NCBI RefSeq assembly: GCF_014633365.1
Contig: NC_068352.1
Coordinates: forward strand, 8,260,858-8,324,857
From: Diospyros lotus
Lineage: Eukaryota > Streptophyta > Magnoliopsida > Ericales > Ebenaceae
Direction of reading: 5' to 3'
Length of the DNA: 64,000 bases
Of the stretch, positions 32,491 to 55,450 are shown piece after piece; within the stretch, counting starts at the first letter, position 1; each line of letters begins with the position of its first letter. A program made the position numbers and the translations under genes. The notes under the pieces were generated by a model that was not told where the DNA came from, did not search any database, and saw nothing but the letters and a program-made list of their open reading frames with translations.

Positions 32491-35205
32491 TCACTGATAG
32501 AACTTCCTCAAGTTCTGCACGTTCCATGCGTTTTTCACCGGTGTACCTTCGAGGGTCTGTATTTTGTATGCCCCCGGGCTGAGGACTTCTGTTACCTTGT
32601 AAGGACCTTCCCAATTTGGTGTTAACTTATCTGTTTCTCGGGCTCCCTGAACGTCTGCTCGCCTTAGTACCAAATCTCCTGGTAGAAAGTTTCGTGCTCT
32701 TACTCGTCGATTGTAGTATCTCTCTATGCGCTGATTATAAGCAGCTTGTCGAATCTTCGCCTGGTCACGAAATTCATCAAGGAAATCTAGGTTGTCCCTC
32801 AAACTCTGCTCATTGGATTCAGGGTCGAATAGCTCTACTCGTAGCGTAGGCACTCCAATTTCAACTGGGATTAATGCTTCCGAGCCGTAGCATAGACTGA
32901 AAGGAGTCTCTCCCGTGGAGACCTTCGCCGTAGTCCGGTAAGACCACAGAATGCTCGATAGTTCTTCTACCCAGCTACCCTTCGCCTTATCTACTCTTGT
33001 TTTTAACCCACGCAACAGAGTTCTGTTAGCGAGTTCGATTTGGCCATTAGCTTGGGGGTGTGCTACCGAGGTGAATTGTTGCTTGATTCCCAACTCCTGG
33101 CACCATTCCCGAACGGATCGATCAGAAAATTGAGTGCCGTTGTCTGAGATCAGCACCCGAGGAACTCCGAAGCGACAGACTACATTCTTCCATAGAAACT
33201 GTTTCACCCGGCGAGAAGTAATAGAGGCCACTGCTTCCGCTTCAACCCACTTTGTGAAGTAATCGATAGCAGCCATGATGTACTTGACCTGTCCAGCTGC
33301 TGGGGGAAAAGGTCCCAGGATGTCTATACCCCATTGGGCGAAGGGGCATGGTGTGGCGAGATGAGTTAGCGCGACTGCCGGCACATGGACCAAGTTAGAC
33401 GTTTTCTGGCACCGGTCGCAAGTTCTAACCCGCTGCTCGGAATCTCGTACCATTGTCGGCCAATAATACCCCTGTCGCAGGGCCTTTTGACTAAGCGCCC
33501 GAGCCCCGATGTGGTTTCCACATATTCCTTCATGAATCTCCCGTAGGATGTAGTCTGCTTCGCGAGGTCGGATACACTTGAGCAGCGGTTGTGAAAAAGA
33601 CCTTCTGTATAGTTCCCCCCCGACTAACACAAAATTTTGGGCTTTTCGTTTGACCTCCCGTGCCTCCGAGTCGTCTTCCGGGAGCTTTTCCTCTCTTAAA
33701 TATGACAACAGGGGGTCCATCCAGCTAGGCTCGTCATCGATACAAAATTGGTCTGCGGCTTCTTCGATACTCTTTTGCGGAAGAGATTCGATCCGAATTT
33801 CCCGAGAGCTTGTAGGGAAAGAGGAAGAGGCGATTCGGGACAGCAAGTCCGCCTCTGTATTCATGGCTCGAGGGACGTATTCCACCTTTACGTGTTGGAA
33901 ACGCGCCATCAGCTCTTTGGCTAGGGTCAAATATTGCGCCATGTGACTTTCTCGGGCTTCATATTCTCCATTCACCTGCTGCACCACTAAGTTAGAATCT
34001 GAACTCACCTCGACGTTTTGAGCCCCCAACTGTTCAGCCAACCTCAGCCCAGCCAATAAGGCCTCATATTCTGCTTCGTTGTTAGATGCTCGGAATTCAA
34101 AATGTAGCGCGTAAGGCCATATTTGCCCTTCGGGACTCTTTATCATTAATCCTGCCCCGCCGCCGCCCGAGGTCGAGCTTCCGTCTACCGCCACTAACCA
34201 TGGTTTCTGGTTTTCTTCGGGACCTTCGAGAGCTCCTATCCCTTCGGCGATGAAGTCTGCTAGCGACTGCGCCTTAATGGCCGGTCGCGGCCTATACTCA
34301 ATGTCGAAGGCGGTGAGCTCTACTGCCCACTTCAACATCCGGCCTGAAAGCTCTGGCTTGCTAAGAACCTGCTTCAAGGGTTGGTTAGTAAGCACTATAA
34401 TCGTATGAGCTTGAAAGTAGGGTCGGAGTTTCCTCGCCGATGTTATTAAGGCGAACGCCAGTTTTTCCATAGGAAGATACCGAACCTCGGCTCCCGATAA
34501 TCGTTTACTCGCATAATAAACGGGCCTCTGGATCCTATTTTCTTCTCGGATCAATACCGAGCTAACGGCCTCGTTGGCCACCGCCAGATATATGTATAAT
34601 GGTTCTCCGGGCTTCGGTTTGGTAAGAACCGGTGGCGTGGCTAGGTGCTCCTTAAGCTTTTCGAAAGCTCGCTGGCATTCAGAATTCCATTCGAAGTTGT
34701 TTGCTTTCGATAAGACCTTGTAGAAAGGAAGGCCTTTTTCTGCCAAACGAGAAAGGAATCTGCCCAAGGCTGTCATCCTACCCGTAAGGCTCTGTACCTC
34801 TTTCACATTCCTCGGGGCCGGCATATCCATGATAGCTTTGACCTTCGCAGGGTTTACCTCGATCCCTCGGTGGTGTACTATGTAGCCTAGGAACTTTCCT
34901 GCAGAAACGCCGAAAGCACATTTGACAGGATTAAGTTTCATATGGAACTTACGAAGGGTTTTGAAGCATTCCTCCAGGTCCTCCGGATGACATTCGGCTA
35001 CCATACTTTTTACCAGCATGTCGTCGACGTAAGCCTCCATATTTCTCTCGAGTTGTTGGTGAAAAAGCTTATTTACCAGGCGCTGGTAAGTGGCTCCTGC
35101 GTTTTTTAATCCGAAAGGCATTACGGTGTAGCAGTAGGTTGTCTTGTTGGTGATGAATGCTGTTTTCTCCTGGTCCTCCGGGTGCAATGGAATCTGGTGA
35201 TATCC
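32491..35205 (-). pseudogene. Tat pol, downstream of the stop: RT (C-part), RNase H, archaeal RNase H, integrase
   Basis: Same frame as the gag-containing frame, separated by one TAG at 35206-35208. Numbering from Met at 35187 (898 residues): reverse transcriptase YVDD at 53-56; a degraded standard RNase H region near 195-270; an archaeal-type RNase H at about 329-455 with D335, E373, D397 and D447 as the likely DEDD set; integrase zinc site H552, H559, C590, C593; integrase core D622, D682, E718; C-terminal domain to 898. Apart from the stop, no frameshift is seen. The polyprotein would copy the RNA and insert the cDNA in the nucleus. Called broken because the stop removes everything after the start of the palm. 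Confidence 0.9.
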
Positions 35206-37797
35206 CTAAAAAGCATCTAGGAAACTCATGAGCGAACATCCAGCAGTTCCATCAATTAGGGCGTCAATCCTCGGGAGTGGGTAGCTATCTTTTGGGCAGG
35301 CTTTGTTAAGATCGGTGAAATCGATGCAAAGTCTCCACTTGCTCTGCCCTTTGGGAACCAGCACAACATTCGCTAGCCGATCTGGATAATCCACCTCCCG
35401 AATGTGGCGCGCAGCTGCTAACTTTGCGATCTCCTCCTCGATCGCCCTTGCCCTATCAGGGGCGAAGCTTCGTTTTTTCTGTCTGACAGGCTGAAAGCCT
35501 GATTGGACCCCCAGCCTGTGTGTCATTACTTCTGGATTTACTCCTGGCATATCCCGGGCTTTCCACGCGAAGATATCTGCATATTGTCTAAGGAGTGATA
35601 TTATTTGACTCCTTAGCGGATCTTTTAACTCCATACTCACTCTTACACATCGACTTGGGCAATTTTCTTCCAGAGGTACTTCTTCCAATTCATCCACCGG
35701 CTCCGCTGTTTTGGGATCTTCAGGTCCTTCTAGTAGAAAACTGACCTCCTTCGGGGGGTCAACATCCTTCTGCAACCCTGCTTCTTTACTCTTCGCCATG
35801 CCTATAGAGGCCATGTAACATTCACGGGCTAAGCGCAAATCTCCCCGCACTTCGCCCGTCCCCCTATCCGTGGGAAACTTCATCATCATATGATACGTGC
35901 TTGGGATGGCTCGAAGGGCATTGAGACCCGATCTTCCCAGAATCATGTTGTAAGCCGAAGGCACGTCTGCTACCAGGATATCTAGCATAACACGAGAAGT
36001 TCGGGAACCTCTCCCTACCGTCAACGGGAGTTGAATAATCCCTTCTGAATATACGGCTTCACCATCAAATCCCACCAAAGGGACCCTCGCTGCCCTTAGC
36101 TGTGTCATTTCATACCCCATGCCTAAGAAGGCTTGCCGATACAAGATTTCTGAAGAGCTTCCTGGATCCACAAGGATCCGCCGAAGTTCCCACTTCCCGA
36201 GTTCAGCTGTTATCACCAGTGGGTCATTTTGAGTTGGGTACCCCGGGAGGTCGCTATCTGAAAAAGAGATTGGATCCACGTTCCTCGATCTCTTCAGCCG
36301 GGTCGCATTACTTTTTTCGTCCTTCATGACTGGGACCTCCCCCGCCGCGAGTGTGTGGAATATCGGAGGCTGAGGATGATCATCTTCTCTTCGATGTGAT
36401 CTCTCCCGCTGGACCCGATTTCGATCCTCCGCGCGGTCTCTCTTGGGGGGGCTTCTTGATCGCGACCGTCGATCCTTTCTCCCCTGAGAATCACCTGTTT
36501 TTGCCACGTAGCTCCTCAGGAAACCCCGATTGATAAGTTCCTGAATCTCCTCCTTTAATTGGTGACACTCTTCCGTGTCATGACCATGATCTCGGTGGAA
36601 TCGGCAATATTTACTTCTGTTCCTTTTGTCAGATGGTGCCTTCATCGGTCGAGGCTTTTTCAAGTAATCTTTTCCCTCAATAGTAGCGAGGATTTCTGCC
36701 CTCGGGGCGTTCAGAGGAGTGAAACCCGCCGAATCCCACCGAGGGCGATGCTTTTCTCTTCGGTCGTCACTCCTCCTTTCCTCGGGATGCTTCTTTTTAT
36801 CCTTCTTCTCCACATGCTCCGCCCTCTTAGCCTGCATGACCTCTTCGGCATTTATGTACTTCGTGGCCCGGCCTAATATGTCCGTGAACGCGCTGGGAGG
36901 CGTTTTGGCTAATGATTGGGCGAAAGGGCCGGGCCTCAGGGCGTTCTGGAATGCCACCATAGCAACATTGTGGTCAAAGTTCTCGATGCTCAGGGCTTCC
37001 ATATTAAATCGTGAAACGAAATCCTTCAAGGGCTCTCCTTGGTTCTGCTTCATACTCACCAAGGCCATGGTGGACCTTCGGTGTCTTCGGAGAGGTGCAA
37101 AGTGCGCCAGAAAGCTGCCCCGGAGTTGCGCAAAACTTATGATGGAATGATGAGCCAGGTTTGAGTACCACGCCCGTGCGTGCCCCTCCAGAGTGGCCAA
37201 GAAAACTCTACACCACATCGCGTCTGAGGCGTCCTGTACCATCATATGTGAGGTAAAGAGATCCAGGTGATCCATCGGGTCGGTGGTCCCTGCGTAGGGC
37301 TTAATGGCCGGGATACGGAGACGTTCTGGTGGTATGGCCGCCATGATCTCTGGGCCAAGGGGCTGATTTATCCTTGGTCCCTGAGCCTCTCCGGTCCTTG
37401 GCTTTAGGGCGGCCATCTCCTCCTCCAACTGCCGCAATCTTCTTTCCTGCCGCTGCTGCACAAACGACAAGTCAAGAAACTCGGCCGCCTCGCCGTCATC
37501 TGGCCCTGGCCTCTGCGGATTCTCGTCCCGTCGATAAGATTCCTCTTCTCTTGGGGGCTCGCGCCTTTCCTCCGCCCGAGAGTGCTGGGCTTGCTGATGC
37601 TGGCCGTCTAGAAAACCCATGAGTAACTCCGTCAATCGTTGTACTTGACCCTCCAGAAGTGCTATCCGATCAGGAGGAGGCGGAGGGCCCTCCGGACTCC
37701 GAGCCCTCCCCGGCGGGCTTCGGGGAGGGTTCTGCTGACTTGGTTCCGGAACGGGGTTGCTCCCCATGGCCCTAGACGGCTGTCTTCTGGTCGCCAT
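35206..37797 (-). CDS. Tat gag, protease and start of reverse transcriptase
   Basis: 863 residues from ATG at 37797, 75 bp inside the 5' LTR. Residues 1-130 are Pro-rich with a short coiled coil; the gag domain is about 155-320 (LATLEGHARAWYSNL, EPLKDFVSRFN). The knuckle-like CRFHRDHGHDTEEC is at 398-411, of the C-x2-H-x3-H-x5-C type common in this lineage. Protease motif VDPGSS is at 543-548 with D544 as catalytic residue. Reverse transcriptase begins near 775 (FTDLNKACPKDSYPLPRID) and the frame ends at LDAF-TAG. Related elements have LDAFQGYHQI here, so the stop most simply arose from CAG by C to T. Gag and protease should be producible; active pol should not. Confidence 0.9.
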   Translation of the reverse strand: MATRRQPSRAMGSNPVPEPSQQNPPRSPPGRARSPEGPPPPPDRIALLEGQVQRLTELLMGFLDGQHQQAQHSRAEERREPPREEESYRRDENPQRPGPDDGEAAEFLDLSFVQQRQERRLRQLEEEMAALKPRTGEAQGPRINQPLGPEIMAAIPPERLRIPAIKPYAGTTDPMDHLDLFTSHMMVQDASDAMWCRVFLATLEGHARAWYSNLAHHSIISFAQLRGSFLAHFAPLRRHRRSTMALVSMKQNQGEPLKDFVSRFNMEALSIENFDHNVAMVAFQNALRPGPFAQSLAKTPPSAFTDILGRATKYINAEEVMQAKRAEHVEKKDKKKHPEERRSDDRREKHRPRWDSAGFTPLNAPRAEILATIEGKDYLKKPRPMKAPSDKRNRSKYCRFHRDHGHDTEECHQLKEEIQELINRGFLRSYVAKTGDSQGRKDRRSRSRSPPKRDRAEDRNRVQRERSHRREDDHPQPPIFHTLAAGEVPVMKDEKSNATRLKRSRNVDPISFSDSDLPGYPTQNDPLVITAELGKWELRRILVDPGSSSEILYRQAFLGMGYEMTQLRAARVPLVGFDGEAVYSEGIIQLPLTVGRGSRTSRVMLDILVADVPSAYNMILGRSGLNALRAIPSTYHMMMKFPTDRGTGEVRGDLRLARECYMASIGMAKSKEAGLQKDVDPPKEVSFLLEGPEDPKTAEPVDELEEVPLEENCPSRCVRVSMELKDPLRSQIISLLRQYADIFAWKARDMPGVNPEVMTHRLGVQSGFQPVRQKKRSFAPDRARAIEEEIAKLAAARHIREVDYPDRLANVVLVPKGQSKWRLCIDFTDLNKACPKDSYPLPRIDALIDGTAGCSLMSFLDAF

Positions 37798-37851
37798 TCA
37801 CGGTTGAGAAGATTGTCCGCTGCACTGGAAAGACAGAAGAGAAGAATGTCG

Positions 37852-37869
37852 GCCCCACGGTGGGCGCCA
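37852..37869 (-). other. Primer binding site of the Tat element
   Basis: On the minus strand, two bases inside the 5' LTR, the sequence TGGCGCCCACCGTGGGGC. Its first seven to eight bases fit the 3' end of plant tRNA-Asp (…GGCGCCA), which Athila/Tat elements often use; the rest matches less well. Confidence 0.55.
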
Positions 37870-37871
37870 AT

Positions 37872-38352
37872 TGATGAAGGATTTTCGGAAGTGGTAGCCG
37901 CACGTTCCCTTCTTGCCTCTCTGAATGTACCTGCAATGGTGACGGGGCTTGCTCCCCCGGTCGATCTCCGATGATTCAGTTAGTTCTTTGATCTAGGGTT
38001 CCTTGTCCTTTTTAAACTATGTTAATTGATGGAAAAAATAAGGAGAATCCCCCACCTTCTTCGCTTACCTTTTCTCGGGATAGGAATCATGAGGGATCTT
38101 CGGGATCTTCCTCCCGCCTTCTTCGGGACTTTCCCGATAAGGGTTTTGCGATAGCCTCCGCCTCCGAGGAGTTCGGGATAACTGTTGCCTCCGTGATCTT
38201 CGGTGGGATAGCCTGTTCCTGAGATCTCGGGGGTTTCTCTATTGAGTGCTTATCTGATTGACGTGGCAATGCTTGTCTGCTGTGTATCTTTTGACCGCTG
38301 TTTAGGTATTCGTCTCGGCGTAATTATGGGACCGAGGGCGTTCCCCTCATCA
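37872..38352 (-). repeat. 5' LTR of the Tat element
   Basis: 481 bp, matching 28607-29087 except for one base that I could find. It holds the promoter of the element. TATA-like TTTTTAAACT is present on the plus strand near 38011, which reads AGTTTAAAAA in the direction of transcription. Followed by ATTTC at 38353-38357. Confidence 0.95.
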
Positions 38353-38357
38353 ATTTC
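38353..38357. repeat. Target site duplication, right copy (ATTTC)
   Basis: Perfect partner of 28602-28606. Confidence 0.9.
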
Positions 38358-38438
38358 CTTTTGTATTTTGTTTTCCCTCCTACTTGTCTCTTTTAAAAAA
38401 TTTGGGTGATACAAAACGCATCTTTAACTATAAGAAAT

Positions 38439-38523
38439 AATGTCCATATAAATTATAATAAAAAGGAAGAAGAGGAAAAAAAGAATTGATGGTCTTCTCT
38501 TTATTATAATTTATATGCACATT
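38439..38523. repeat. Hairpin (inverted repeat, 31-32-bp arms)
   Basis: Arms AATGTCCATATAAATTATAA... at 38439-38470 and its near complement at 38493-38523 differ at about four positions; the loop is 22 bases. Likely a short MITE remnant. It begins about 80 bp from the Tat insertion. Confidence 0.6.
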
Positions 38524-38754
38524 ACATAGAAATATTTTGAATAATGATATTTATAAAGTTAATTCATATTAAAATTAATGAAATGGTATTTCTTTTTTTG
38601 TCAAGTGAGAAAGATTATTTTTTACTGTATATTAAGATAATTAGATTATTATAAATTTATGTATATTTATTTTTAAAAAATTTTATATCATATTATTTTA
38701 GACAATAACATTATCATAATTTGTTCATGTGGCACTTTGTTTTCTATTTATATT

Positions 38755-39195
38755 TCTTTCAAAGAACACCTAGATTGATCTAGATTTGTGTTCGAACTTA
38801 GAACAAAGAGCTAGGTTCTATAAACCCAAATTCATTATCTCTTTCTTTTAGGTTCAAAGAACACCCAAAGTGCCTCTTGGGGCATAACTCGGATGGCAAA
38901 TGACGGGTCATGATATGCAGGTGTCATCCCGATGGGTCGTGAATTCAAATCCTGACCTCCTTGAGACATATTCTATGATTTACTTCTTTTAGCAAAATTA
39001 ATGGACTAAGCACTAGAAACTCTCGCAAAAAATGGTCATCTCAAAAACACCTAAATTGATACGAGTTTTTCAAATCCAAATCTAATATCTCTCTCTTCCT
39101 AGGTTCAAATAACACCACGAACTTAAACTATTTTAGGTCCTTTAAAGCCAAAATAGAGATACAGGTTCAGTATCTTTCTCTCTCAAATCAATTTG
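38755..39195. repeat. Diverged ~110-130-bp tandem repeats around a SINE-like insert
   Basis: Phrases AACACCTAGATTGAT, ATCTCTTTCTTTTAGGTTCAAA and AACACCTAAATTGATACGAG recur three times (about 38765, 39050 and 39110), forming a degenerate tandem array that is interrupted at about 38875-39040. Confidence 0.45.
38875..39040 (+). mobile_element. Possible SINE
   Basis: An insert between repeat units with an A-box-like GGATGGCAAATGACGGG and a B-box-like GAATTCAAATCCTGAC, followed by a body ending CTCTCGCAAAAAATGG. No clean target duplication was found, so the call is tentative. Confidence 0.4.
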
Positions 39196-40146
39196 ATTTT
39201 TCAAGCATTTTTTTGGGGGGTTTTATCGACTAGGTTATTAGCAATGCCATTACCAACCACCACCAACACTTATTTCGTTTTATTTTTTATTTTCAATTAT
39301 TGAAGAATTTTTAAATTTTTAATAAAATTAACTCTCGTTACTTCCTAACAAGGGAGTATATGTTATTGGTTTAATCTAAAACGAGATTAGTGATATTTTT
39401 AAAAAACAAAGTGATTGGGGAAATTTAAGTATAATTCAATGGTGGTTTATGAGATTTATCTTTTCTTTTTTCTTTTGTAAGAGATCGTAAATATTATTGA
39501 GATTATGTACGTCTAAGCTAAATTATTATATTTTTTATTAAAAAATTATATATTTTTATAATTAATATTATTAATTTATTATAAATCCAAAAAGTTATAT
39601 ATGTTGCTTATGTTTTACCCATTTAAGCAAAATTAGGATTTTTTTATTGAAAATTTTATATAATTTTATAATTTATATTTAAAAAATATTTAATATTATC
39701 AGGTAATAGCATAGGAGCATGGCATGGCATAATTTTGAAGAACTCGTCTACAGGGTCCAGTAACCTATCAAGAAGTGATTGAAGGTTGCAAAAATAACAA
39801 AAATACCTTTATTCAAATTGTAAATTTGTTTCCCCTGTTTCTTGCTTGCCTGCCTCATCTCTCTCTTTCTATGGCCGCCTCCAACAAGTATTGACCGTCA
39901 CTGCATTGTCTTCGCCTCTTTGCCTTGTCTTGCAGTTACGATGTAGTGATGATCAACACTTACTAGAGACAACGTTATGGAATGAGAAAGAAATGACGTA
40001 GGTAAAGAAGGGGCAAATGAAGCAAATGTACAATTTGGGTGAAGGTAGTTCTTTCAATTTTTCTGCTCTTTGATCAGTCTCTCGGTAAGGTTGTCGGACA
40101 AAATAGATTAATATAATTTTAAATATTATTTTTTTAAATTTAAAAT
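39196..40146. other. Intergenic and HEMC upstream region, no gene seen
   Basis: AT-rich sequence; no supported frame. The last few hundred bases form the distal promoter of the plus-strand gene starting at 40303. Confidence 0.4.
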
Positions 40147-40170
40147 GTGACATGGCATAATTTCTGTCCG

Positions 40171-40184
40171 ACGTGGAGGATAAG
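40171..40184 (+). promoter_or_regulatory. Possible light-type motifs (ACGTGG and GATAAG) upstream of HEMC
   Basis: An ACGTGG core at 40171-40176 is followed three bases later by GATAAG (I-box) at 40179-40184, about 120 bp before the start codon. Paired G-box-like and I-box motifs are common in genes for plastid and chlorophyll functions. They might lie in the 5' UTR; there is no direct evidence of use. Confidence 0.35.
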
Positions 40185-40302
40185 TGGAGCGGCATCGAAA
40201 CAAAGTGCAATAAAACCAACAGATGGAGCCAAAATACAAAAACCCAATCTTCTTCTTCCTCTTCTTCTTCTTCTCCTCTTCACTTTCCATCCTGTTGCTT
40301 CA

Positions 40303-53962
<13,660 letters not shown>

Positions 53963-54417
53963 GTACTTTAGCCAGATTAGACGAAGCATTGTGTTCCTCC
54001 TCTTCCAATGGGGAGGGAGGGTTCATTCTTTTGTTTCTCTTTTTATGAGAACCCCCACCCTCAGTAAGCCAGCAGCAGCAGCCAAATGCCGTCTAAATAT
54101 CAAATATCCATATTGAGGTTCATTAGCTTGTTTGTTGTTCTGTTGGCTTGGATTGGATTGGCTGTCGAAATTAGTGAAAATTAGGGTGGGTGGGTGGGTG
54201 GGTTCTGGATAAGTAGTAGTCATGGGAGTTCAGATCCAATTATTCATCAGGAGAAAACAAGCGGTTTATTAGGGTGGTTTCTGTATAATCGTAAAAGCCC
54301 GTTTTTGGTGTTAGTTATCTTTCTTTCTTTCTTTCATGATTTATGCTGTGGTGTGGAATAATGGGTAATGGCGGTGTACTGATTGATATATAACTAATGT
54401 TATTTAGCTATTGGTTA
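53963..54417. other. HEMC 3' flank
   Basis: Probable 3' UTR and intergenic sequence. AATAAT at about 54357-54362 may be a polyadenylation signal. There is a (GGGT)n run at 54184-54200 and (TTTC)n at 54320-54336. No gene seen. Confidence 0.4.
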
Positions 54418-54426
54418 CATTATATA

Positions 54427-55024
54427 AGCTTAATACATCTTAAAGTCTCTCAACTATTACAAAATATGACATTGAGTCCCTCATCTAAAAAACTTCCAGA
54501 TTTGGTCTTTAAACAATTAAAAAAATATATTTTTAGTTCTTACCGTTTACATCCGTTTGTGTGTCACATCACGCACCATTTAAGGTGCGTGACATAATTT
54601 AGTCTCAGTGAAATATATATATATATATATTTAACAATTAATATACATATATACAATTATAGATATATATTTTGTTAATGCAGTCGCGACCATTACCCCC
54701 TCCTCTTTATATATATATATACATACATATTGCACAGACCCACCCCCTTCTCTTTCTGTACAGACCCACCCCCCTTCTCTCTTTCTCTCTCTCTATATAT
54801 ATTGTATAGTCCATCACCCACCCTCGACCAGCTCTCTCTCTCTCTCTCTTGCAACAATGGTCGCGTTCATCGCGGGTGGGCGACAACTACGTTCATAGCG
54901 GCCATATCTGTGCGTGTGTTTGTGTATATTGGGGGGTTGGTGATGGTCGCGACCATGGTTGGGGGGATGGGTAATAGCCGCGGCCATGGCGACTGGCGGT
55001 GACTGTCATGGCCGCAACCCTCCC

Positions 55025-55055
<31 letters not shown>

Positions 55056-55441
55056 CATACACTACACAGACCCATCCCCTCCCATGGCCGTAGCCAGCTC
55101 TCTCTCTCTCTCTCTATATATATATGTATATATATATATACTGTACAGCCCATCACCCATCCCCGGCCAACTCTCTCTCTCTCGCAACAATGGTCGCGTT
55201 GATCGCGGCTGCCATGGCGGGTGGGTGATGACTGCGTTCATAGCGACCATATGTGTGCATGTGTGTGTGTGTGTGTATAGGTTTGAAACAAATATAACGG
55301 AGCCATTTACTCGTATTGACGGCAAGGACTAAAAAGCTATCTTTTTAATTGTTTAAAAATTGAATCTTGAGGTTTTTTAGATGAGGGACTCAATGTCATA
55401 TTTTGTAATAATTGAGGGACTTTAAGATGTATTATTAAGCC
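54427..55441. mobile_element. Mutator-like element with ~150-bp inverted repeats and 9-bp target duplication
   Basis: 1015 bp between perfect CATTATATA copies at 54418-54426 and 55442-55450. The left arm AGCTTAATACATCTTAAAG... and the right arm (reverse complement GGCTTAATAATACATCTTAAAG...) match closely for about 130-150 bp, through TGACATTGAGTCCCTCATCT and a shared TTTTTAGT block. Long TIRs and a 9-bp duplication fit a non-autonomous MULE. The interior is not AT filler: it holds a tandem duplication around GCAACAATGGTCGCGTT (about 54793-54935 and 55130-55275), with CT and TA runs. No transposase seen. Confidence 0.8.
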
Positions 55442-55450
55442 CATTATATA

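Larger units (their letters stand above)
28607..38352 (-). mobile_element. Young Tat-lineage Ty3/gypsy LTR retrotransposon, 9.7 kb
   Basis: A complete element transcribed on the minus strand: 5' LTR at 37872-38352, primer site, gag-pol (37797-32491), a tandem repeat array (31931-32295), a spliced gene on the opposite strand (29478-31738), polypurine tract, 3' LTR at 28607-29087. ATTTC flanks both ends. The LTRs are each 481 bp; by eye I found one difference (C at 28881 against T at 38146), so insertion is very recent. An extra archaeal-type RNase H after the normal RNase H region and the antisense frame between integrase and 3' LTR place it in the Tat lineage. One in-frame TAG interrupts reverse transcriptase, so this copy probably cannot make a full polyprotein. 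Confidence 0.95.

Noticed and set aside
35206..35208. TAG followed by GGA in pol as programmed readthrough
   Set aside because: The stop lies inside the conserved reverse transcriptase block in place of an expected glutamine, not at a gag-pol boundary, so a mutation is the simpler explanation.
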